NCBI GenBank assembly: GCA_903828245.1
Contig: CAIKLP010000030.1
Location: forward strand, 1 to 52,204
DNA length: 52,204 bases
DNA from: an uncultured bacterium
Lineage (GTDB): Bacteria > Bacteroidota > Bacteroidia > Sphingobacteriales > Sphingobacteriaceae
Reading direction: 5' to 3'
The notes under the pieces are model-generated. The model was not told where the DNA came from, did no database searches, and was given only the letters and a program-made list of their open reading frames with translations. The stretch's first letter is position 1, and each line of letters opens with the position of its first letter. A program made the position numbers and the translations under genes. Positions 36,685 to 46,021 of this stretch are shown here, in pieces.

Positions 36685-39165
36685 TTATTTTTTCGAATCA
36701 ATTTCTTTCATTATTAATTTAATTTTTTCTTTTAAAATTTCGGTATCTGCATTTGCAAGCATGTCTGCTAAGGTACTTTTTGCATTAAATTCTATTTTTT
36801 CTTGATAAGCATTTTCTATAATGATTTTTACCATCATTAATCCTTTTTCAATTGTATCGTCGTCAATTTTTGTTAAATAAGTTTTAAAATACTTTCCAAT
36901 ATAATATTGTTTATTATATACATTTAAAGAAAATTGATTTATAAAATAAGACATAAATATTTTATCGCCTTGTGTTGCATATATATTTGCAATGGCCATT
37001 TGCACAAAATCACTTTCGACATTTTCTAAGCTTTTCGCTTTTGCTACCGCGCTTAATTTATCGAATAGATATATAGCGTTTAAGGCTTTTTGAACAACAA
37101 CATAAGAGCTGTCATTAATGGCATTTAATATAATTGCTTTACTTGATTCATTCGGATTGTTTGCGGCTAAGGTGCTTATTGCTGCCGCTCTTACGCTCGA
37201 TTTCGGATCCATTTTAGCCAAAAGCTGTATTTTTTCGGTATTGGCAGTCGAACTCATCTGTTCTTTGTTTTCAGCTAAAATATTGATACATGTTTTTCTT
37301 ATTTCAAAATTAATATCATTTAAGCCTTTTTGGATTATAGCTATTGCTGCGGTATCGCTTGTATATTTTTTTAATGCATCAATGGCTTCTAGTCTGTCTA
37401 AAAATAAAGCACCATGGTTATAGAGATAAATCCATTCTGCCACACTGTGGTTATCTTTTTTAGTACATACCAACATTTTTTCGGCATCTACATTGATTAA
37501 ATCTGGCGCGGTATTACTATTAAATGTAAAAACTTCTTTGCTTTTAGTAATGGTTACATTTTTTCTGTCCATTTTACCATTAGCATAAATATCAATGCTA
37601 ATAGGCAATTGGTATAATGGAAATTTACTTAAATCCTGTTCTTGGCTAATGCTAACGATGGCAATTTTTTTAACACTATCGTAACTATAATCAATGTTAA
37701 GTTCGGGGTGTCCAGGGGCTAAATACCATTGATTAAAAAACCAATTTAGATCTTGGCCTGTTACTTCTTCGAAAGCCATTCTTAAATGATGTATTTCTGC
37801 TGCTTTAAATTTATTTTTTTCTAAGTATAATTTAAGGGAAGCAAAGAACGCTTCATCTCCTACTATTTTGCGCAACATATGAATGATTCTTCCCCCTTTT
37901 TGGTAGGAATAATTATCAAACATATCTTCTCGATCTGTTAAATCAAATCGAATCATATTTGCTTTTTTCGTTTTGGAAGTGCGAAGGTATTTTATTAAAT
38001 CTTCATTCGCCGCTCTATCTGCTTCCTCGCGGCCATATTTATAATCAGCCCATATATATTCTCCATATGTTGCAAACGATTCGTTCAAAGGTAGATTAGG
38101 CCATGATTCTGCGGTTACTAAATCTCCAAACCAATGGTGAAATAATTCATGGGAAATGGTTTCTTCATCTGGGTTATCAATTACTGCTCGCGCATCCATG
38201 TTCATGTCTTCTGCAAAAGTTACCGCTCCGGTATTTTCCATTGCACCAGCCACAAAATCTCTGACAACAATTTGTGAATACTTATCCCAGGGGTAATCGA
38301 CTCCTAATTTTTCAGAAAATAAATTGATCATTTCTGGTGTGTTACCAAAAATTAATTTTGCAGTTGATTCGTATTTGGGTTCTACATAGTAATTCACTTC
38401 CATATTTTTCCAATGATCTTTGATCACTGTAAAATTGCCACCAGCTACCATTGTTAAATAGGCCGAATGTGGCAAATCTTGTTTCCAAACATCGGTTCGG
38501 GTGCCATTGCTATGCTGCGTGCTATAAGCCATATACCCATTAGAGAGGCTGACAAAATCATTTTCTAAAGTAATGGCAATTTCTTGTGTGTATTTTTCAG
38601 AAGTAGATTCTATGGTTGGAAACCAGGCAGAATTTGCTTCTGTTTCTCCTTGTGTCCAAAACTCTCGGGGTTTGTTTTTAATTTTTCCTTGTGGGTTGAT
38701 AAAATAAAAGCCTTTATCTGAGCTTATACTGGAAGAGCTATTTACTTTTAATTTATTGGGTTGTGCTATATAATCTATATTAACACTGTAGCCCTCTTCT
38801 TTTTTAAATACCCTGGGTAAATGAATGTTTATTTTTTTACCATCGTAAGTGAATGGCGCTATGGTGCCGTTTACTTTTATAAAATTAATTTTGAAACCTT
38901 TAGCATCTAAAATTAATTCCTCACTTGCATAAAAATAAGGTTTAACGGTTAGTGTTACATTTCCTATTACAAAACAACTATCCCAATTAAGTGCAATATT
39001 TAATTGCATATGTGTAATGTCCGAAAGCCTTGTATAAGAAGGCATGTAATTCGTTTGCTCTTTTATAGCACTCGTTGAATCGGCTTGTTTTATAACGGTT
39101 TTGCAGCTTAAAAATCCAGTTAATAGTAAAAAGTAAATGGTATTTCTCTGTAGTTTATTTTTCAT
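36685..39165 (-). CDS. M1-family aminopeptidase lipoprotein with HEAT-like C terminus
   Basis: Zinc aminopeptidase exported as a lipoprotein (lipobox GFLSC, residue 21), 826 residues. The M1 signature is complete: GAMENTGAVTFAED near residue 305 and HELFHHWFGDLV near 335 with the distal zinc glutamate in LNESFATYGEY. After the catalytic domain, residues about 600-826 form repeated helical units (for example RLEAIDALKKY, SVRAAAISTLAANNP, SSYVVVQKALNAIYLF) like HEAT repeats. Its first codons overlap the end of the upstream thioredoxin-fold gene by 11 bases, indicating coupled translation. Likely digests peptides in the periplasm or at the surface. Confidence 0.94.
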   Translation of the reverse strand: MKNKLQRNTIYFLLLTGFLSCKTVIKQADSTSAIKEQTNYMPSYTRLSDITHMQLNIALNWDSCFVIGNVTLTVKPYFYASEELILDAKGFKINFIKVNGTIAPFTYDGKKINIHLPRVFKKEEGYSVNIDYIAQPNKLKVNSSSSISSDKGFYFINPQGKIKNKPREFWTQGETEANSAWFPTIESTSEKYTQEIAITLENDFVSLSNGYMAYSTQHSNGTRTDVWKQDLPHSAYLTMVAGGNFTVIKDHWKNMEVNYYVEPKYESTAKLIFGNTPEMINLFSEKLGVDYPWDKYSQIVVRDFVAGAMENTGAVTFAEDMNMDARAVIDNPDEETISHELFHHWFGDLVTAESWPNLPLNESFATYGEYIWADYKYGREEADRAANEDLIKYLRTSKTKKANMIRFDLTDREDMFDNYSYQKGGRIIHMLRKIVGDEAFFASLKLYLEKNKFKAAEIHHLRMAFEEVTGQDLNWFFNQWYLAPGHPELNIDYSYDSVKKIAIVSISQEQDLSKFPLYQLPISIDIYANGKMDRKNVTITKSKEVFTFNSNTAPDLINVDAEKMLVCTKKDNHSVAEWIYLYNHGALFLDRLEAIDALKKYTSDTAAIAIIQKGLNDINFEIRKTCINILAENKEQMSSTANTEKIQLLAKMDPKSSVRAAAISTLAANNPNESSKAIILNAINDSSYVVVQKALNAIYLFDKLSAVAKAKSLENVESDFVQMAIANIYATQGDKIFMSYFINQFSLNVYNKQYYIGKYFKTYLTKIDDDTIEKGLMMVKIIIENAYQEKIEFNAKSTLADMLANADTEILKEKIKLIMKEIDSKK

Positions 39166-40393
39166 TTAAATAATTTTCTAGGGTGGCAATAAATTGATTT
39201 TTAAATTCGGTATAGTAAATACCCGTGGCAGGTCCAGAATAACCTGTATGGATATTCCTTACTTTCCCGTTCTTATCAATTACAATGAGCGTCGGGAATG
39301 CTACAAAATTAGCTAACATAGGCAATGCTATATTTACACTTCCTTTTTGTGTATTTCCTGCTATAACTAATGGATAGGTAATATTTAATTGATTTTTAAA
39401 ATTGATAATATTTTTTTTAATAATATTGATGTCTTCGCTTTTTTCAAAACACAATCCAATTATTTCTAAACCTTTGCTATGGTATTGCTGATAAATGCTG
39501 GTCATCAGTTTGCTTTCGTCTAAACAATTCGGACACCAAGAACCCATGATCTGCAAAAGCACTACTTTTCCTTTGAACTGTGCGTCATCAAGTGAAATGG
39601 GCTTGTTGTTTAGGTCTGGTAGTTGAAATTGTATACTTTCAAATTCCTCTTTTAAAAAAGTTAATTTTTCGGCATCGGGCAAAGCTGCTTTTGGATTAAA
39701 ACTAGCTTTCCAAAATTCTTTGCCGTTCAAGCCCGAATAAAATACCCCATTGCTAATCATATTATTTTGTGGATTGAAATCGGCAATTACTAAATAAGCA
39801 TGTGAACCGTCAAAAGTAGATAGCCTAATTTTTTCTCCATCAAACACACCTTCTAAAAATCGATAATCACCCGTGCTGGTTAAAAAAGTACCTGTAATTT
39901 TTGTTGCACTTGATTGGAATTTTCCAATAGCATCGCTACTATCTTTAAATGAGGTATCGAAAAATTTTACATCCCAGGTATTATTAAGGCTTAGCGATGT
40001 TTTGTGTGATTCATCAAATCTTGTTTGCTTGATACTTGCTTCAAATCGTAGGCTAGTATTCCCTTTGGGTAGGTGTCTAGTCCAACGACCTTGCATTTTT
40101 GTGGCACTTACTTTAACCATAAATTCCGCATCAAAAAATGGCAAAGTAATTAATACGCTATCTCCAATTAAACTAAAATCGTTTACGCTTATGGTATCTT
40201 CTGCATTGATAATATTCATGACTATACCAGATTTTTTTGTTTCAATATCAAAAACAAAGGGGATGGTTATTTCGTCTTTTCTAATTAAGCTACCTCTCCA
40301 TTTTCCAGCAGAAATATTTATTTTTTGTCCAAATGAAACGGTAGCTAAATGTAAGAAGAGGACTAGGGCAAGGCTATATTTTAATCTTTTCAT
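39155..40393 (-). CDS. TlpA-like thioredoxin-fold exported protein
   Basis: A 412-residue exported protein. A signal peptide (LALVLFLHLATVSFGQ) is followed by about 240 residues of beta-rich sequence (KINISAGKWRGSLIRKDEI, KMQGRWTRHLPKGN) with no recognised family, then a C-terminal Redoxin/TlpA domain from about 250 with the WCPNC active site (IMGSWCPNCLDES) and the cis-proline segment AFPTLIVID. Likely a periplasmic disulfide reductase. Its stop overlaps the M1 aminopeptidase start by 11 bases. The N-terminal domain resembles a lipocalin/DUF4369 replacement only loosely. Confidence 0.88.
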   Translation of the reverse strand: MKRLKYSLALVLFLHLATVSFGQKINISAGKWRGSLIRKDEITIPFVFDIETKKSGIVMNIINAEDTISVNDFSLIGDSVLITLPFFDAEFMVKVSATKMQGRWTRHLPKGNTSLRFEASIKQTRFDESHKTSLSLNNTWDVKFFDTSFKDSSDAIGKFQSSATKITGTFLTSTGDYRFLEGVFDGEKIRLSTFDGSHAYLVIADFNPQNNMISNGVFYSGLNGKEFWKASFNPKAALPDAEKLTFLKEEFESIQFQLPDLNNKPISLDDAQFKGKVVLLQIMGSWCPNCLDESKLMTSIYQQYHSKGLEIIGLCFEKSEDINIIKKNIINFKNQLNITYPLVIAGNTQKGSVNIALPMLANFVAFPTLIVIDKNGKVRNIHTGYSGPATGIYYTEFKNQFIATLENYLNEK

Positions 40394-40475
40394 ATTTTAT
40401 CCTAATTGTAATGGATGGTAAGTGGTTTAAAATCCAAAGAAATTACTAAATTGCAATATAAACATATCATTTAAA

Positions 40476-41090
40476 ATGCTTCAAAAATATATTTATAGAT
40501 TTCTTTGCTTTTTCATTATTTTGGTGACACCTATAACTTTATTGGCACAAACCAAAGCAGAAAAAAATGCCATCAAGAAAGAATTGAAAGCGATTAAGAA
40601 AATGAAACCAGTTGATATTCGTAAGATGAAAATCAGCCTTGAGGAACAATTGGAAGATAAAGATGTTGAAATAAACATTTCACATAAAAAAGCAGATACC
40701 ATGCAAGCCTATTTGTATGGTATGCAAAATAAATATAATGAATTGCAAAAAAACTGTGGGAACAAGACTACAAGAGTTTATGGCGTCTTAAGTGCAGTTC
40801 AGGCAAAAGGCTATTATTATCGAATTCAATTAGGAGCCTTTAAGAGCTTTGATTTAAAAAATAAAATAAATAAAGACGATCAAAGTATTCAAGTAGAGTA
40901 TTTGAAAGGCTTAGAAAAATACATGATTGGCTTGTTTTTTTCTATAGAAGATGCAGTGGCTTACCGAAAAGATATTCAACAGATGGGCATTAAAGATGCA
41001 TTCATTGTACCTTATAAAGATGGTATTCGAATTACACATCAAGAAGCTAGAGAAGGCATAGCTGCTCAATCTGCAGCTCCAGCACAATAA
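40476..41090 (+). CDS. SPOR-domain-like exported protein
   Basis: A 204-residue exported protein with a signal peptide (LCFFIILVTPITLLA-QT), then a lysine/glutamate-rich helical coiled-coil region (about 25-95) and a C-terminal domain with YYRIQLGAFKSFD and GIKDAFIVPYKDGIRI, resembling a SPOR peptidoglycan-binding domain (YxIQLGAF pattern). Such proteins localise to denuded septal peptidoglycan; the fold call rests on the QLGAF motif and overall spacing. The gene is divergent from the TlpA-like gene and ends at a strong terminator. Confidence 0.78.
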   Translation: MLQKYIYRFLCFFIILVTPITLLAQTKAEKNAIKKELKAIKKMKPVDIRKMKISLEEQLEDKDVEINISHKKADTMQAYLYGMQNKYNELQKNCGNKTTRVYGVLSAVQAKGYYYRIQLGAFKSFDLKNKINKDDQSIQVEYLKGLEKYMIGLFFSIEDAVAYRKDIQQMGIKDAFIVPYKDGIRITHQEAREGIAAQSAAPAQ

Positions 41091-41104
41091 TATAACTTAT
41101 AAAA

Positions 41105-41137
41105 TAAAAAAGCCCGATGAAATTCATTGGGCTTTTT
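41105..41137. terminator. Bidirectional intrinsic terminator
   Basis: AGCCCGATG (41111-41119) pairs with CATTGGGCT (41125-41133), one G-T pair included, around an AAATT loop, with flanking A and T runs. It lies between the convergent SPOR-like and acyl-CoA dehydrogenase genes. Confidence 0.85.
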
Positions 41138-41156
41138 TTATGCTTGTTATGAAATT

Positions 41157-42296
41157 TTATTTCAATACTTCTCTCGAAATAACAATTCTTTGAATCTCTG
41201 AAGTACCCTCATATATTTGGGTGATTTTTGCATCACGCATTAATCTTTCTACGTGGAATTCTTTTACGAATCCATATCCACCATGAATTTGAACGGCTTC
41301 TACTGTTGTTTTCATTGCGGTTTCTGATGCAAATAGTTTTGCCATCGAACTTGCTTGCGCATAATCTTGGTGATTATCTTTTAACCAAGCCGCTTTTAAA
41401 CACAATAACCTTGCTGCTTCAATTTCCGTAGCCATATCGGCTAATTTAAATTGAATAGCTTGGTGATTGGAGATGGTAGTACCAAATGCTTTTCTTTCTT
41501 TTGAATAAGCAAGGGCTAATTCATAAGCGCCAGATGCAATGCCCAATGCTTGTGCAGCGATTCCAATTCTTCCACCTGCCAAGGTTTTCATGGCAAATTT
41601 AAAACCAAAACCATCTTCGCCTATTCTATTTTCTTTAGGAACTTTCACATCTGTAAATAAAAGTGAATGGGTATCTGATCCCCTAATACCTAATTTATTT
41701 TCTTTTACCCCCACTTCGAATCCTGGCATTCCTCTTTCTATTATTAAAGCGTTGATTCCTCTATGTCCTTTACTCACATCGGTTTGCGCAATTACGATAT
41801 AAGTACTTGCAGAGCTACCGTTGGTAATCCAGTTTTTAGTACCATTCAATAAATAATGATCGCCCATATCGATGGCAGTAGTTTGTTGACTAGTTGCATC
41901 CGAACCTGCTTCTGGTTCTGATAAACAAAAGGCACCAATTTTTTCGCCAGTTGCCAAAGGCACTAAGTATTTTAATTTTTGTTCTTCATTTCCGTAGGCT
42001 TCTATACCGTAGCATACCAAGGAATTATTTACCGAAACGACAACCGAAGCAGAAGCATCTACCTTCGAAAGTTCTTCCATGGCTAATACATAAGAAATAG
42101 CATCTAGTCCAGACCCTCCGTATTTAGGATCAACCATCATACCTAAAAATCCTAATTCAGCTAATTTTTTTATTTGCTCTGCAGGAAATTGTTGTTTTTC
42201 ATCTCTTTCAATCACTCCTGGTTTTAATTCATTTTGCGCAAAATCTCTTGCTGCTTTTTGAATCATTAAATGTTCTTCTGTAAGTTCGAAATGCAT
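41157..42296 (-). CDS. Acyl-CoA dehydrogenase
   Basis: FAD-dependent enzyme introducing the alpha-beta double bond in short-to-medium acyl-CoAs, 379 residues. Visible: N-terminal helical domain (LMIQKAARDFAQNEL), FAD/substrate segment FCLSEPEAGSDATS, YLLNGTKNWITNG, and the C-terminal MRDAKITQIYEGTSEIQRIVISR with the catalytic glutamate in YEGTSEIQ, as in short-chain/butyryl types. Last gene of the panC-panD-flippase-rfaE2 unit, 27 bases after rfaE2; partner electron transfer flavoprotein is not in the window. Confidence 0.95.
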   Translation of the reverse strand: MHFELTEEHLMIQKAARDFAQNELKPGVIERDEKQQFPAEQIKKLAELGFLGMMVDPKYGGSGLDAISYVLAMEELSKVDASASVVVSVNNSLVCYGIEAYGNEEQKLKYLVPLATGEKIGAFCLSEPEAGSDATSQQTTAIDMGDHYLLNGTKNWITNGSSASTYIVIAQTDVSKGHRGINALIIERGMPGFEVGVKENKLGIRGSDTHSLLFTDVKVPKENRIGEDGFGFKFAMKTLAGGRIGIAAQALGIASGAYELALAYSKERKAFGTTISNHQAIQFKLADMATEIEAARLLCLKAAWLKDNHQDYAQASSMAKLFASETAMKTTVEAVQIHGGYGFVKEFHVERLMRDAKITQIYEGTSEIQRIVISREVLK

Positions 42297-42323
42297 ATGA
42301 TATTTTTTATTATAGGTTGATGT

Positions 42324-42818
42324 TTAATTCGATTGTTTAATTTTTTCAATAATATTTGAAGTGGAATAACCTGGTACAAAGTCCATGGTTTCTACTTTTC
42401 CGCCATTGTTTAATACAACATCTGCACCTACTATTTGTTCGATGCGGTAGTCGCTTCCTTTGACTAAAATATCAGGAATTAAAAAGCTAATGAGCTCTTG
42501 AGGTGTTTCTTCATCAAAAAGTATTACGGCATCTACAAATTGTAATGACGCTAATATTAATGCCCTTGATTGTTCGTCTTGAATGGGTCTGCTATCTCCT
42601 TTTAATCTACGAACGGAAGCATCTGTATTTAATCCAATAATTAATTTACCACCTAAAGAGGCTGCTCTGGCAAGGTAATCGATATGTCCAAAATGGATAA
42701 TATCAAAACATCCATTGGTGAAAACAATTTTCAAGCCCATGTATTTCCAAACATCCATGAGTCCAGACACTTCTTCTTTCCTCATGATCTTGGATTTTAC
42801 TTTCATCAGTTTTTCCAT
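42324..42818 (-). CDS. rfaE2: Heptose 1-phosphate adenylyltransferase (RfaE2/HldE-C type)
   Basis: Nucleotidyltransferase of the HldE C-terminal type that activates heptose (or a related sugar) phosphate with ATP for lipopolysaccharide core synthesis. Motifs: [17 protein letters not shown] (the HxGH nucleotide-binding signature), [34 protein letters not shown] and the closing [13 protein letters not shown] with its STS loop. 164 residues, stand-alone without the HldE kinase domain, common in Bacteroidota. Three bases from the flippase-like gene. A glycerol-phosphate-type cytidylyltransferase is the alternative, but VKGSDY argues for RfaE2. Confidence 0.9.
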   Translation of the reverse strand: MEKLMKVKSKIMRKEEVSGLMDVWKYMGLKIVFTNGCFDIIHFGHIDYLARAASLGGKLIIGLNTDASVRRLKGDSRPIQDEQSRALILASLQFVDAVILFDEETPQELISFLIPDILVKGSDYRIEQIVGADVVLNNGGKVETMDFVPGYSTSNIIEKIKQSN

Positions 42819-42821
42819 CGC

Positions 42822-43802
42822 TTAAGCTTGCTTTCTTTTAATCAAAAATACAAAGAATAAACTGATTGATCCCACTACTAGGATAGATAAAATTTGTGAA
42901 CCATGGCTAATGGCAGCATAGCTTAAGCCATCGTTTTCTTTTATCCCAAAGACCAATAAAGAAATACTAACGGCCGCTTCAAAGGCACCAATTCCGCCTT
43001 GTACAGGAGCAGACATACCAATTCCGCCTGCCACCATTACAAATAATCCAATAGATAAATTTAATTGACTGGTTGCAGGTATAGCAAAAAAGCATAAATA
43101 AGTTGCTAATAAATAACAAGCCCAAATGCCAACCGATAAGCCAATGAATCGCAGCCTATTTTTTAATTCTAAAATCGAAAGCAATCCCTTTTTTAATGAT
43201 AATATAAAAGCTTTTATTTTTTGAGTGATATGCCATGCATTTATTTTTTTTCTTAATAAGAAAAATAAAATACCAAGCACTATACTTATCCCAATGGCAG
43301 GTATAATTAAATTAACTGCGTTGTTCAATTTAGAAATAATAGGGCTTATAAAATTTTCAAATACAAATATATTTATTTCTTTATACAATATTATTATTGC
43401 GAGTAAGCCTAATCCTAATAGGAAAATTACATCAATAATTCGCTCTACTACTACCGTTCCAATAAGTGTTGAAATGGGCATATTATCTGTTTTGTTAAGC
43501 ACGGCACACCTAGAAACTTCTCCCATTCTAGGGAAAGCCAAATTGGCTAGATAGCCTATCATTACAGCATAAAATGTATGTGTTGTTTTGGTTTGGTAGC
43601 CAATAGGTTCAAATAACATTTTCCAACGCAAAGCCCTTAACCAATGTGCAAAAATAGAAATCAATACCGATAAAGCAACCCAATAATAGTTCGCTGATTT
43701 TAAGCTTTCGCCTAATAGCAATAAGTTTTGATCGCGAAAACTAAACCATAAAAGGGCGCCGCCTAATCCTAAAAATACTAAATATTTGAGGGTGCTTTTC
43801 AA
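42822..43802 (-). CDS. Flippase-like / lysylphosphatidylglycerol synthase TM-domain protein
   Basis: A 326-residue integral membrane protein with about eight transmembrane segments of the UPF0104 / LPG-synthase transmembrane-region family. Characteristic features are SANYYWVALSVLISIFAHWL-type N-terminal helices, LANLAFPRMGEVSRCAVL (the PxRxGE-like motif) and the glycine-rich GGIGMSAPVQGGIGAFEAA near residue 270. Relatives include glycolipid flippases and lipid-modifying enzymes; lacking a soluble domain, it is likely to move or support a lipid substrate. Sits between panD and rfaE2, gaps of 4 and 3 bases. Confidence 0.88.
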   Translation of the reverse strand: MKSTLKYLVFLGLGGALLWFSFRDQNLLLLGESLKSANYYWVALSVLISIFAHWLRALRWKMLFEPIGYQTKTTHTFYAVMIGYLANLAFPRMGEVSRCAVLNKTDNMPISTLIGTVVVERIIDVIFLLGLGLLAIIILYKEINIFVFENFISPIISKLNNAVNLIIPAIGISIVLGILFFLLRKKINAWHITQKIKAFILSLKKGLLSILELKNRLRFIGLSVGIWACYLLATYLCFFAIPATSQLNLSIGLFVMVAGGIGMSAPVQGGIGAFEAAVSISLLVFGIKENDGLSYAAISHGSQILSILVVGSISLFFVFLIKRKQA

Positions 43803-43806
43803 CGAT

Positions 43807-44154
43807 TTATACTAAGCGGTTTTGTTCGTCTGTAAAAATGGAAATGGGTTGGTGCTTTTTAGCAGCATCAAATTCCATGCTTGCGTAAGATATAATAATG
43901 ACGATATCTCCTACTTGTACTTTTCTGGCCGCTGGTCCATTTAAACAAATGGTACCCGATGCGCGTTCGCCTTTAATCACATAAGTTTCAAATCGCTCGC
44001 CATTATTGATATTCACCACTTGCACTTTCTCGTGTGCAATAATATTGGCTGCATCCATTAAATCTTCGTCGATGGTAATGCTACCAACATAATGAAGTTC
44101 GGCTTGCGTAACCTTTACGCGATGAATTTTAGATTTTAATATTTCTATATACAT
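43807..44154 (-). CDS. panD: Aspartate 1-decarboxylase (pyruvoyl enzyme proenzyme)
   Basis: Produces beta-alanine from aspartate for pantothenate. The 115-residue proenzyme self-cleaves between G24 and S25 (YVGSITID) to form the pyruvoyl group; R54 and Y58 of the active site (ERFETYVI) are present. A further family segment is [19 protein letters not shown]. Length is typical. It follows panC by 30 bases, so the two last-step pantothenate genes are co-transcribed; panB and panE are not in the window. Start [12 protein letters not shown] is standard for the family. Confidence 0.96.
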   Translation of the reverse strand: MYIEILKSKIHRVKVTQAELHYVGSITIDEDLMDAANIIAHEKVQVVNINNGERFETYVIKGERASGTICLNGPAARKVQVGDIVIIISYASMEFDAAKKHQPISIFTDEQNRLV

Positions 44155-44184
44155 AGTCGGGCAAAGGTAAAATAATTTAGATTG

Positions 44185-45027
44185 CTATTCAAGCAACATA
44201 TTGTCTATTAATCTTACGCTTGGAAAGCGAAGGGCAACAATGGCAATTGGCGCCATATGCTTGCTACTATCCCATGTTTTTAGGTCTTCTTGTGCAACAA
44301 TGGCAAAATATTCAAGCTGAACGTTGTCAATTGATTGGAGGGCTTGCTCGGCGCTTAATTGAATAGTTGAAATAGCATGTTGCTGTAAAAATTGGCTTTT
44401 GCAGGCATTTAATACTTCAAAAATTTTAGCTGCAGCCACTCTTTCCAACTCATTTAAGCGAATATTCCTAGAACTCAATGCCAAACCATCGGACGCTCTT
44501 AGTATAGGGCAAACCACTATTTCGGTTTTTAACTGGAAGTCTTTTACCAATTGCTTTACCACAATGGTTTGTTGGAAGTCTTTTTGCCCAAAATAGGCTT
44601 TATGGGGTTGTATGAGTGATAAAAGCTTATATACTATTTGTCCCACACCTTTAAAATGTCCGGGTCTACTGGCGCCCTCCCAGCATAATTCAATTTCGCC
44701 AAAAGCATGATCCCAAATTTCGCCAGGGCTATACATTTCGCTAATTTCTGGCAGAAACAATACGTCACAATTTACCGATTCGAGCATTTGCATGTCGTTT
44801 TCAATCGGACGGGGGTATTTGATTAAATCGCTAGGGTCGTTGAATTGGGTTGGATTGACAAAAATGCTACACACAACCAAGTTGTTTTCACTTTTTGCCT
44901 TAGTGATTAAAGAAGTATGGCCAATATGAATCGCACCCATAGTTGGCACAAAGCCAATGGATTGCAGATTTGTCTTGGCTAAGGCAAGTACGGCTATTAA
45001 TTCCTTTTTTGTTTTACAAATTTTCAC
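44185..45027 (-). CDS. panC: Pantoate-beta-alanine ligase
   Basis: Joins pantoate and beta-alanine with ATP to form pantothenate. The family motifs are all present: FVPTMGAIHIGHTSLI (HxGH), VCSIFVNPTQFNDPSDL, PGHFKGVGQIVYKLL, AYFGQKDFQQ and ASDGLALSSRN, the KMSKS-type loop. 280 residues is normal. Directly upstream of panD, whose product supplies beta-alanine. The 154-base spacer to the divergent half starch-synthase gene carries a -7 box for the rightward gene. Confidence 0.97.
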   Translation of the reverse strand: MKICKTKKELIAVLALAKTNLQSIGFVPTMGAIHIGHTSLITKAKSENNLVVCSIFVNPTQFNDPSDLIKYPRPIENDMQMLESVNCDVLFLPEISEMYSPGEIWDHAFGEIELCWEGASRPGHFKGVGQIVYKLLSLIQPHKAYFGQKDFQQTIVVKQLVKDFQLKTEIVVCPILRASDGLALSSRNIRLNELERVAAAKIFEVLNACKSQFLQQHAISTIQLSAEQALQSIDNVQLEYFAIVAQEDLKTWDSSKHMAPIAIVALRFPSVRLIDNMLLE

Positions 45028-45116
45028 CTTAAGCGGTTTGATTAGGCAAAATTGTCATTTTTTTGATAATATCAAGCATCATATTGGTTTTTCAAAAAAT
45101 TATCCAATATTATTAG

Positions 45117-45124
45117 TATATTTG
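45117..45124 (+). promoter_or_regulatory. Candidate -7 promoter box for the glgA-like/DUF4270/glmS unit
   Basis: TATATTTG is an exact TAnnTTTG match, 57 bases before the ATG, implying a leader of about 50 bases. No clear -33 TTTG is correctly spaced; a TTG at 45084-45086 is about ten bases too far. Confidence 0.45.
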
Positions 45125-45181
45125 CAATCCCAATTTACCTCGTTATTCCACGATAAATTGTTGACTAGAAGTTAGTTCAAT

Positions 45182-46009
45182 ATGGCAAAAACAAAGATTC
45201 TCTTTATCGCACACGAAATGTCACCATTTCTGGAGCTAACCAAAATAGCGAAGATAACACGACAATTACCACAGGCAATGCAAGAAAAAGGTTTCGAAAT
45301 TCGAATCTTAATGCCGCGTTTTGGAAATATCAACGAAAGAAGAAACAGATTACATGAAGTAATTCGTTTATCTGGTATGAATATCGTCATCAACGAAAAT
45401 GATAATCCATTGATTATCAAGGTAGCATCGCTTCCAACTGCTAGAATGCAGGTTTATTTCTTAGATAATGAGGAATATTTCCAACGCAAACAAGTATTTA
45501 GGGATGCAAAAGAAAAGTTCTTCGATGATAACGATGAACGCATGATTTTCTTCTGTAAAGGAGCCATTGAAACAGTAAAGAAATTAGGTTGGATGCCAGA
45601 TGTGGTTCATTGCATGGGTTGGATGAGTAGTTTAGTACCGATGTACTTAAAAACGGCTTACCGCGAGGATCCAATGTTTAAAAACACCAAGGTTGTCTAT
45701 TCGGTTTACGAAAATTGTTTTACAGAAAACCTCGATAAAAATTTAAAAACTAAGGCTTTAACTCCCGATATGAATGCTACAGATGCAGCATTATTAAAGG
45801 ATTCAAGCTGTTCATCTCTACATATAAGCGCAATTAATTATTCAGATGCTGTCATTAAAGCAGACGAAAACATTGAAGCAAGCGTTTTAAAGTTTCTTAA
45901 CAAACAAACTGACAAATTAATTATTGAGAAAACAGACCATGAAACGTTTGATTTTGACAATTTTGTTCAGTTTTATGATGAGGTAAGCGTAGATTTAGTA
46001 ACTACTTAA
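45182..46009 (+). CDS. Half-length glycogen/starch synthase-like protein (GT5 N-domain only)
   Basis: Matches the N-terminal Rossmann half of GT5 glycogen synthases: KILFIAHEMSPFLELTKIAKITRQLPQAM aligned at the synthase N terminus, a long loop, DVVHCMGWMSSLVPMYL (like the usual DVVHaHDW) and VVYSVYENCF. At 275 residues it lacks the whole C-terminal half with the catalytic site, and the ADP-glucose KxGGL motif reads KIAKI at 21-25, so it can hardly make glycogen alone. It is followed by the DUF4270 gene (12 bases) and glmS, an order I recall as common in Bacteroidota. Role unknown. Confidence 0.85.
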   Translation: MAKTKILFIAHEMSPFLELTKIAKITRQLPQAMQEKGFEIRILMPRFGNINERRNRLHEVIRLSGMNIVINENDNPLIIKVASLPTARMQVYFLDNEEYFQRKQVFRDAKEKFFDDNDERMIFFCKGAIETVKKLGWMPDVVHCMGWMSSLVPMYLKTAYREDPMFKNTKVVYSVYENCFTENLDKNLKTKALTPDMNATDAALLKDSSCSSLHISAINYSDAVIKADENIEASVLKFLNKQTDKLIIEKTDHETFDFDNFVQFYDEVSVDLVTT

Positions 46010-46021
46010 AGAATTTTAAGA

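Noticed and set aside
39873-40421. A 182-codon open frame on the + strand
   Set aside because: It lies antisense to the TlpA-like gene, which has a signal peptide and a clear active-site motif; the antisense frame has no recognisable motif.
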